From Hepsetus odoe (lineage: Eukaryota > Chordata > Actinopteri > Characiformes > Hepsetidae), in the NCBI GenBank assembly GCA_017165825.1, contig CM029376.1:20266439-20330438 (forward strand): a DNA stretch of 64,000 bases, written 5' to 3'. Of the stretch, positions 54,782-64,000 are shown piece after piece. Made by a program: the position numbers and the translations under genes. The number at the start of each line of letters is the position of its first letter. Position 1 is the stretch's first letter. The notes below the pieces were generated by a model, which was not told where the DNA came from, did no database searches, and was given only the letters and a program-made list of their open reading frames with translations.

Positions 54782-55132
54782 CTGAGAAATGTTGTTAAGG
54801 AAGCTAATATCATTTGCTAAATTCAGGGACTCAATAAGTTTTATATCCCTGAGGACAAGAAAGGAGAAGGGTGCATTTGTAGACTGCAAGATTGGGGGAA
54901 ATCCACAACCACATCAGTCAAAATCCAGGTAAATGGAAAAGAGAAACTGAATTTTAATTGAACTATTTGGACACAGCTTTACTATGTGAGAGAGTCTCGG
55001 TGCAGTCGAGCAGACTATAGAGACACGTCCAGTTCTTTACAGGACACTTCCCCTGAAATAAATTCATGAACAATTAAAAGGACAAAAGCATGATATCAGC
55101 TGGAGGCACTGCTGGAAACACTGTCTGAGAAA

Positions 55133-55375
55133 ACAGTGAAGTGAAAGTGACTAATTGCCATTGTAAAACACAGCACAGCGAGACACAACGAAATGCCTCC
55201 TCTGCTCTTCATGCATACATGCAGCAGGGGGCAGCTATTTAAAGCACCCGTGGAGCAGTGATGTGGCCGTTACCTTGCTTAAGAGTACCTCGGGGCAATC
55301 TACTGGTCTAGGATTCAAACCCATGACCTTCTGATCTTGGGGCCTAGTCCCTAACCACTAGGCCACTGCTGCTGA
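55133..55375 (-). mobile_element. tmem216: tRNA-derived SINE upstream of tmem216 core exons
   Basis: Same family as the copies at 35543 and 43695. The minus-strand head has tggcctagtggttaggga and the tail contains cactttcacttcac. Confidence 0.8.
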
Positions 55376-55397
55376 CGTAGTGTGACATTTTAATCAA

Positions 55398-55445
55398 GTG
55401 GGCCAGTCTTGCAGTGGGCCAGTCTTGCAGTGGGCCAGTCTTGCA
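55398..55445. repeat. Three exact tandem copies of a 16-bp unit
   Basis: The unit gtgggccagtcttgca occurs three times in a row without change. It lies immediately downstream of the SINE copy ending near 55375. Confidence 0.95.
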
Positions 55446-56547
55446 CAAGTATCGTTGGATTCTGTTGGAGGCAACATTGGCATGAAAAGAAAGGGAAAGC
55501 GTTTGTGTTAACTGTAAAGGATACAATGGGGTGTCTTCCTGCAAAAGAAAAAAATGTAATATGTTTAAACAAGTAACACAGATCTTATCATATCTGCACC
55601 TCAAACACAGAAATCAGTTACAACAGATTCAGAACATGAAGTTAAAGTGTTCCCAAACAGACCAATTATGGAGAAAAGAGTACGAGTAATAACATAAAAC
55701 ATAAATAACATAAAATAAGTGAATTTACATAAAATAAGTGAAAATGCGCTGCAGAGTGTCTCCTCACCGCTGTACTAAAACAGAAATATTATCAGTAGTG
55801 CATTGTTTATAAATGTAATAGGAAAAGCATCAGAGAAAGGAACTGGTTCAGGGAGACTTGTGTTTCAGTTGTTTTCAGAGCCGCTCTTCAGTCCACACAC
55901 TGTTGTGTTCAAAGCTTTTAAGCAGCGATTCAAAACGGATCGATGGTGAACTTAACGACACTGTGTTTTTAAGAAAATATATAATTTTCCGCTTGTTTCT
56001 CGCCACTTTACCACCAACCAGCTCTGCACTCGCCTTACCGTGGGCTGCCATCTTGGATACCATGGAGACGGCGTCATCTGAGACATGAACCCCACGTGAC
56101 CGCCAGCCAATCAGAGTTTAAATCACCCCACAGGCTCTGCATTGACGCCCAGCTCAGCATCCTGTCAACGCTGTCGGGCTCTTATTAAAGCAGATCTCAG
56201 AGCCTTCTGGTTTCCAACACGAATTTAAGATCGGACTGTTCCCTTGCTCCATCCCGTCCCTTAAACGGTGCCCCTGTAACAACCAACGGAGTTCACTTCC
56301 CCTGCCAGTGCAGTCTGATGGAAACCAGTTTGTGGTGCACACACATCCTGTGCGGCTCCCAGTTTCAGCAAATAACTTTAGTGCAATATGAACATGTGTG
56401 TGTTTTGTTTTTTGGTCTTGAGTACCTTATCAGTACTTCCAGTACAGGGGGATTAATGCTATGGTTGAGTGAATAGTCCAGATGGGAAAAATACTTTAGT
56501 ATGGATTAAACATGAAACCATTATAATTTATGGAATTTTAAATAACA

Positions 56548-56553
56548 TTTATT
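56548..56553 (-). terminator. Candidate matrin-like gene polyadenylation signal
   Basis: tttatt on the + strand reads AATAAA on the transcript strand, about 225 bases past the stop codon at 56779. An (AAAT)n tract (56625-56651) lies between them. Confidence 0.45.
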
Positions 56554-56624
56554 AACAGTCATACAATAGGAATTCAGTATGCCACTAACAACACTAAACA
56601 AGGAAACTGATCAAATCTTTAAAA

Positions 56625-56651
56625 AATAAATAAATAAATAAATAAATAAAA
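56625..56651. repeat. (AAAT)n microsatellite in matrin-like 3' UTR
   Basis: About six AAAT units. Confidence 0.95.
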
Positions 56652-56778
56652 GTCTTCTTCAATGGGTCGATATTTGGCAATTGCGGAAAAAGTTCATTAT
56701 TTCCGTACTAGTTAGGACAGGAGATTACATCCAGCAAGTTAGGATGCCTTTTGTGCATATGACCATGGTTCTCTATTT

Positions 56779-59700
56779 TCATGAAGTACTGTGATCTTCA
56801 TGCCGAGGCATTTTCTCCTTGTGTTCCTAGAAAAGACAAAAAACAGAATATTCCTAAGCAGGACAAGGGCAGAGAAAATTGCTAGGTACACCAAAAGCTG
56901 GATATTTACCTTCAGTTTCTGATGGTGTGATGAGCTCCTACAGTGTTTGTCTTTTGCCTCCTCTTCAGTGGCATAGATGGCATTGCACAGTTTGCAGATA
57001 AAGCCCAGAACAGGACAGACAAACTCTGTGCCTGTGAACAAAAGACTTTTGTTGAGCTTTATGCAGAAACATCCCACATTAATCACCATCTTTGCTGTGA
57101 ATTATGCACCACTCAAAATCAACCTTAACTAAAAAACCATGATGAGAAAGAATACAGCATTTCTCACCAAGGGGTGCATCAGGTTCTTGAGGTTCATTTG
57201 AAGACTCATTTGTTCGTTTATCTACAGCAACACTCTGGCTATCAGTGCACACCTGACGGAAATAAAATATTTCAACACTTATACATCTGTGCCTTTTTTC
57301 ATCATCATGACTTCTAATCAGAACATTCTGAGCAAGACACAAGGGTTTTAAATGTCTGGGAACAAACAGGTACATGTTTTTAAAAAATTTTAAAATACGT
57401 CAATCCTGCAGTAATGAGCCATTTTTTGTTCATTTTCATCAATACTGTACAATAAAAAGGCATTAAAAAGAATGAAAATAAGCAGGCTAGCTGCACAGAA
57501 TGAACAAGAAGAGAACAAACAGGACACTCAATATGCAGAATTTTTTTTTCTTTCAAATTAAACATGTTTCTAAACATGTTTTACAATAACTTATGTTGTT
57601 AAATGACGTGGCTGACCCAAATTTTCCACTTTTTCCAAAAACTTAACTAAAAATACTCACCCCAGAGATCGCTCGTTTATCACTTTCCTGATCATCAGAA
57701 TCTAAACTAAACCTTAAACACAAAATAAAAGTGAGACCAAAAACTTTAGGGACAGGCAACACTTTTTCAGTGCACCCTGCCTGTTGTTGGTTTATACATT
57801 TGACATAATTGTTTTATTAAAATACTAGTATCAACTTCTGATACCAAAATATGATAGGCGATGGAAATACTTTGAAATAATTACCCTACTGTTGTTAAAC
57901 TGCTGTATTTTTCAGACAATTTAATCTCCAAGATGTTCCCACGCAAAGCAATATCTTGATTTTTTGAATCGACAGCAATTCTCTCAGCATCAGATGTATG
58001 CATCATCTCAATAAATCCCTTTAAAAAAAGAAAATAAATTTAACACATAATTTACTTGCCTGAAAAAAAGGAACAGCACAGTACAATGCAAACTGTATGC
58101 AAACGAAAACATTTACACTAAGTAAGAAAACTGTAACTGGTGTGGAAAGAATCTGGGGGTAAATAGAGGGAAACGTGTGGAGAAAACAAAACACCATGTT
58201 TAAAAAAAAAAACAATAAAAAAACCACCAAATTATAAATCAGCATTATATCAAGAATGGTCAAAGAACTTAATCATTTACCCTTTTGTGACAGCGAAACA
58301 ACAAGCAGTGCTTTACTTCTCCATATCTTTTTGCAATGTTCATAAAATCCAAATCTGTGAAGTCTTCAGTCTTTGGTAGATTTCTAACTTCAAGTACTTT
58401 GCCAAAAACATCCTGAAATGTTTTGGAGAGAAAATATCAAACCATTTTTAGTATTTTTGAAACTTACTGAATTTAAATGAATCAATACATTTATGGACCT
58501 AACCCTGAAGAACAATGCTTTTCATTTAGTTTACCGTGTTCCTGTTTGTGTCCTTCTCGAAGTCCTGTTTCTCTATGCATCGGTCAGTTGTATATTTCAT
58601 TGATAGTTCCACTGAACTCTTGGTCTCAACAGCTGTACACTTGCTGCCTTCTTCTGTAGACGATTCTGATATTTTTTTGTTTTCTTCAGAGTCTGTATAT
58701 GAGGATGAGACAGGAAGTTGCGTAGTTTCATTTACGTCTTCCATTATAATCTGAAATAGTTCAAAACAGCAACGTTTCAGGTTAATATAAACATTTATAG
58801 CTCAGTGCATTGCTGCTTTGTCAAAAACTACATTGCACTTTGAATGTCACTTTTCAAGTCCAAATTTGTAGAGACTATAGACTAAAAGCTTATTTCAAAC
58901 TTTCATTTTTTAAGTACAGCCTCCAGTCTTGAAACAAAATGTTGTATAGTCTGCAGGAAGACTAACCTCAGTCTTCAGAGCTGAAGAGTTTTGCTCGATT
59001 GATGCTAAAATGCACAAGAGTGGTTACTTAAACATCTTTTGTAACATTTTACAGATACGTGTAAAGACCTACTCCATTTAAAAAAGAAATACCTTCATAA
59101 TCTGAACATGACTCCTCCACAACTTCATCTAAGGTGATGCAGTTCTCGAGAGTTTCTGGAAAATCAATGTCCACCTGTAACGGGAAAGAAACAGGTATAT
59201 AACTTAAAACATGCGCTGTATCTTAAAGCTTTTTTATTAAGTCAGTTTCTATAGAAGTACCTCCTCCATTTTCAGGACTTCATCTTGTTGTTCTTTGATC
59301 TGAGGTTTCTTTGCTGCTTGATCTATATTCTTTACCTGTGTCTCTGAATGAGACACTGTAATGTCTTCTCTGTCTGAGGATGAATTCTCCAGGCTCTGAC
59401 TAGATGAACATGTCACATCTTCCTCAGCAGAAGCTGGTTTCTGGTTGATTCCTGAGGAACTGGATATCTGACCATCCAGCTGAGCAAGTTCTTCACATGT
59501 CTTCTGCTCTTTGTCCATCTTCTGGTCACCGGTGGCCTCATTATCATCACCACCATCATCATCATCATCATCATCACGCAATTCTTCTTCATCTTCTGCA
59601 ATAACTTCTAGCCCTTCAAGGTCACTATCTGAATCCATGTTGTCAGTGTGGTCACAGTTGACACCTATCTTAATTTCAGAATCAGCACATGACATTTTAT

Positions 59701-62700
59701 CTTCATCCTTAACAGAGGCATGTGGAGAAACTGATGTCTTTCTTGTCACAGTCTTTGGTCTCTCTTTGGAATGGTGCCTGTCTTGCTCTTTTGAGGAAGT
59801 CCTCTCTCTTGAGCATCTTCTCTTGGGGCTAGGACTATCCCTTTCAGAACTGCTTCTTTCTGAGCTAGACCTGCTCCATGGAGAGGATATCAGTGATTGT
59901 GCGTTTTCAACCAGTGAGGCCCTGAACCACATTGACAAAGCATCATAATGAATACATTATTTAAAAAAAATACATGGTGACATTTAAAAATGAATGAAAG
60001 ATATTTAATACTATAGCAACCAAACTCAATGGAATTAATGGGTTATATGCTTACATTAGCGTCTCAAATTCAGAAGAGAAAGTCACTTGAATGTTTTTTT
60101 TTTTTAATTTGAGTGGCTTGGATGAAAAGTGTTCAACCAGTTTCTTTGCATCTGCTGAATCAGTCATTTCCACATAGCCCTAAAAAATATAAGCAAGCAA
60201 CTGAAAAACAAGTTTGTCTACAGTACTTTTTGCAACACATGAGTACATATATGTGTGTGTGTATGCATAGAAGTTAAATAAAATATATACATAATATGTT
60301 AATGTTATAACAAAGTATTCAAATTAAGGTAAAATCTTTACAAAACAAAAATGCTTTAATTTGCATATCTGACACTAGAGTGAGTTGGTACCCGGGTTGG
60401 CAGGAACAAGGAATTTTTTACTGTTCCAAATCGTTTAGCAATGGCCATCATCTCTGAAGTCGTACCCTCTCCAGCAGGCACTGGAGTGAAGGTCACAACA
60501 TGAGAACTCTATCAAGGAACAAGACAAACACACACACACACAAACTGCTTCTGAGGAAGAGCTTTGACTGAAAACTAATTCACCACAAAGTGTAAAAAGC
60601 TTCTTCTTATGACAAAACTTTAAATATACAACACTATAATAACATATGAAGAATAGTACCTGAAAAGTGGAAGTAGCAGAGATTGAAAATTCAACCTGCT
60701 TTCCTTCAACTTCCAAAGGATTATCCTTAAAGTGTTTCACAATTACCTCAGACTGGTATTTTGATTCCATTTCTACCAAAGCCTAGAAAAACACACCCAA
60801 AAACATACTTATACACACTGATATGCTAATTCAGTAGGTACACTTCAAATCGACTATTAGTTTAGATATGTTATCAGCTCCACCTCCCACACAGGGGCAC
60901 TTAATATGGTCATGACCACCCAAAAATACCAGCTTAGTCATGGCCTTGTGTAAGTCCTGACCAATAATGAACTGGGGGACAATGAGAGAAATTCTGCAAC
61001 CATAAATCAAAAGGTGCAGCAATGTGGTGAGTGGAGCTGATACAAGGACGATATGTCAGACCTGAGTAAAGAACATGGAGACTTTCACAATCGTCCCAAA
61101 CTTCCAAAGCAACTTTTTCAAGGATCCTTCTTCCAGTGAACTGGGTGCAAATTTGATGCAGACCACTTTACCCTGTGTACAAACACAACTTTAAATTATT
61201 AGGGGAGGGGGATAATAATAATAAAACAAACAGTGTTTCAGCTGTTAAACCTACATGTTCTTTTACTGTGGTCTTCACAGTAGACTTATTTTCGCTGTTT
61301 GCAGTATTCTTTTTTCTCTCTTGTTGGATTCCACCTTATGTGACACATCACAACCACAATTGTAAGACAGATTAACTAGAAGCTTGATTTTTAAATTTGA
61401 ATTTTAAAATATTCAGGCAGAAAATAAGACTGACCTCTTGGCTTTGTGGACATTGCCTGTGGTATCACCTGGCATTCATTCCTAATAAATATGCAAAGTG
61501 TCAAAAATGGAAAGAGTCTAACAATTTAAACATAAGAACAATTCTCAGTAATTTACCTTCTAGAAGACTGAATGCGGTGATCCCACTCTGGATACCTATA
61601 TAGTAAGTTAATGTGGTTTAATAACCAGTATAATAAATTCTGATGATTAATAATCTACTCAAAAATAATCTACTCAGAAAGTTTCAAAATTTTCAAAAAG
61701 GAAGTGTCAGCAAGTGAATATAATCATAATTTTTTGCAATTTCAACAACTGGTCAAGGATCTCTATTTTGTCAACAAAAGCACAAGGAAAAATAGTGAGA
61801 TGTTTCAAAACAATGTTCCTCAATGAAAGACTGGAAGGGAACTGTATATTTCTTCTCCTACTATTCATACTACAGTACATATTTCTCCCCCCTACAGTTC
61901 ATGAGATCCACTGATGAAATTACAAGTGGAAGAGCTCCAGATGGCAAACTTTAAAATAGTCAGTTTTGCATGAAGAATAAGACAATCCTTCCTCTGAGAA
62001 GGAACAATAACATTACAAATGCTTTACTGTCCTAATCTAATTTGAAATGTACACCTGAAATGCAGGACTGCTTGTCTCCTAAATTAATGACGTTTACCAG
62101 ACAAAACCAGATTTTATAGTTTAGATAAAACATTAAAAATGCGATGTAATAAGTGCTTTGGTTTGAAATGACTCAAAAGGACTCACTTTTCCACAAGTGC
62201 AAGCTGGCTGTTAGCATGCTGAGCACCTCTTGTGTGCACCAACCAGTCCTTTGACAACAGAGAGGATTAATCTTAATTTTTCAGAAATGCATCAATTTCT
62301 TTGACAGATTTTTTTAAAACTTAGATTAGAAAGTTACTATTGTTATAGGCATGGAAAAGTATTTTTATTTTGGGATCATTATCACACTTCCTAACACAGG
62401 CAGCATTTTTGTTCCATAACAACACTTATGAGCAGATGAAAAACTACTACTTACATTTTCTGAAAGTACGGTAATATCACAGAGGACACACGCATAAGGA
62501 AATACTGGCGGGACTTTGCCATGAAAGTCTGAAGCCTCCTTCCTGGTAGGAACCTTGTAAAGGGGGTCTGTTATAATAAGATATAAGTCTCAATCTCTAT
62601 TTTTTTATTTTGTTTTTTTCTTTCCTTATGTTAACACATACAGCAAAATCACATAAGAAGAGATTTACTAAACAAGGTTAACTAAATTTTTGAACATTTT

Positions 62701-63701
62701 TGAGATGTGATGAAAACTTTTACCTCTTCTCTCAAAGATTCTGGCCTCTGAGGTCCCATGCCACTCATTCCTAATAAAATTATAAAGGTTAACTAGGGGA
62801 GCAATAAAATGATTGAATGATGTTTGTAATTTTTGACAATTCTTGTCACAAATATTACCTTCTAGAAGATTCAACTGTCTGATCCCACTCTGGGTACCTA
62901 AAGAAAAGAATAAATTTAGCCTGAGAATCTATGTTTTAGCAATAAATATGAAATAAATCTTCTCAAAAATGTAAAAAGTAGAAAGATAATTAATAAAACT
63001 GGTGCAGGGTACTGCTATTTAACTACGAATACTTTTAAGATATAATCAGAGAAGTCATTTGGCATAAACCATCACAAACGAGTAAGTATATTCACTAACT
63101 AGGTTGTTCAAAATAACCTACTTTTCAATGAGGTCGAGCTGATTTTTTGCATGCAGAGTGCTCTCAATGTGCACCAACCAGTCCTGTAAAAATATTTATC
63201 CAGATTCAACACAGAATTACAGAATCACAGAACATTAAATGAGGTTCATTAATAAGAAAAAATTATAAAGTCATAATAACAAAACATTCAACCTGAAATG
63301 AACTGGTTTATTGAAAAGTAAAACCACTTGCCTCTGCAGAAAATACAGGAACATCGCACAGAAAACATTCATAAGGAAACACTGGGGGAACTCTGCCTCG
63401 AAAGTCAGATGCCTCCTTCCTAGTAGGCACCTTATGAGTTGGATCTAATGAAAAACAATGTAAATCCTGTACAATGCTGGTTCCACCAGAACAGAAACAA
63501 ATTACAATCCTTGTTAAAAGGTCTAGGATAAGGAAAAGATTTTTACCCCTGGTCTTGAAAGTGGGCTTCAGGGATGTTTGGCCCTCATTCCTTAAAGAAA
63601 AAAAATACAAATAAAAAAAACTGACAACACAAAGTTAACATTTCCTGACACAAGTCGCGTACCTTTTAGCAGATTCAATATTCTGATCCCACTCTGAGTA
63701 C
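56779..63701 (-). CDS. Matrin-3/ZNF638-like RNA-binding protein, 5' end off window
   Basis: Exons in transcript order: 63701-63663, 63590-63547, 63444-63332, 63183-63122, 62897-62859, 62770-62724, 62567-62455, 62248-62187, 61595-61557, 61481-61435, 61334-61255, 61172-61062, 60782-60660, 60508-60392, 60179-60055, 59921-59261, 59174-59093, 59004-58967, 58750-58535, 58412-58281, 58018-57885, 57712-57661, 57252-57168, 57031-56910, 56826-56779 (909 aa in window). Matrin-3-type proteins are nuclear-matrix RNA binders acting in splicing and RNA retention. Order of domains: two complete C-x2-C...H-x5-H zinc-finger modules (CFLC...HIESTLH; CVLC...HTRGAQH) each ending YPEWD, preceded by the tail of another; RRM1 (VVCIKFAP...ALVEM), RRM2 (HVVTFTPV...GYVEM), an RS-rich and acidic exon of 220 codons with a poly-Asp run, RRM3 (KVLEVRNLP...GFIEM...LSEKY), and a C-terminal matrin zinc finger (GFICKLCNAIYATEEEAK...HCRSSSH). 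The 63332 donor is GC. Exon 61334-61255 has a weak acceptor but keeps frame. Zebrafish matr3-like genes are the likely orthologues. Confidence 0.9.
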
Positions 63702-64000
63702 CTAGATCAAAAATATATTGTGAATAAATTGCCACTTGGATAGCAGGCACACCAAAACAGCCTCAGGAACGTAATAAAGCTTCTGTGAACTAGTTTAATT
63801 ACAACGTAATTGCATTCAGAAGGAAAACAACATAATATAAGAAAAAAAATAATTTAAGAAGTACATGATAAAAGTATTGGCAAATCTGGCCATTTCACCT
63901 ACAGGAGCTTTCTGCAGAAGAGCAAGGAGGACTGGCTTGTAATCTCTAATCTATCTTAACCCCAAAGGTGCTTGAATGGGTTGAGGTCAGAGCTTTGTGC

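Noticed and set aside
63900..64000. Repeat at the right edge (gtgcttgaatgggttgaggt followed by cagagctttgtgc)
   Set aside because: It resembles a dispersed fish DNA-transposon sequence, but only the edge is visible, so it cannot be assigned.

Overview
This window looks like a teleost fish nuclear genome. It is AT-rich and intron-rich, with canonical GT-AG splice sites. It carries long CA/GT, GATA and AT microsatellites, tRNA-derived SINEs and small terminal-inverted-repeat elements. The genes are vertebrate orthologues. The species cannot be fixed from sequence alone. An otophysan-type fish is a guess based on the repeats and on the presence of a matrin-3-like gene.

Layout: bases 1-11640 hold no gene I can recognise, apart from a possible CCAAT/TATA promoter near 6115-6200. 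cplx2 (complexin-2) lies on the + strand, with three coding exons between 11668 and 18630 and a long probable 3' UTR to about 24.2 kb. It converges on thoc3 (THO complex subunit 3, minus strand, six exons, 34061 to 29984). The 24.2-29.3 kb gap between them holds repeats and stretches that read like conserved non-coding DNA. The cplx2-thoc3 pairing matches human 5q35.2.

The other genes lie head-to-tail on the minus strand. A shootin-family gene has 18 coding exons (53012 to 37737, 646 aa). tmem216, a ciliary transition-zone tetraspan protein, runs 54781 to 53913 with its first coding exon unresolved. A large matrin-3/ZNF638-like nuclear RNA-binding protein spans 63701 to 56779; 25 exons are visible and its 5' end lies beyond the right edge. 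I joined exons by reading splice sites and checking phase throughout; each multi-exon model keeps one open frame.

The products act in unrelated processes: synaptic vesicle fusion (complexin), mRNA export (THOC3), axon outgrowth (shootin), ciliogenesis (TMEM216) and nuclear RNA binding (matrin-like). The grouping therefore reflects conserved synteny, not an operon. The most notable features are a tandem duplication of a four-exon zinc-finger module in the matrin-like gene with a GC-AG intron in one copy only, a near-perfect 32-bp inverted repeat in a shootin intron, a 15-nt micro-exon, and a 117-bp CA tract ten bases past the thoc3 exon 1 donor site.
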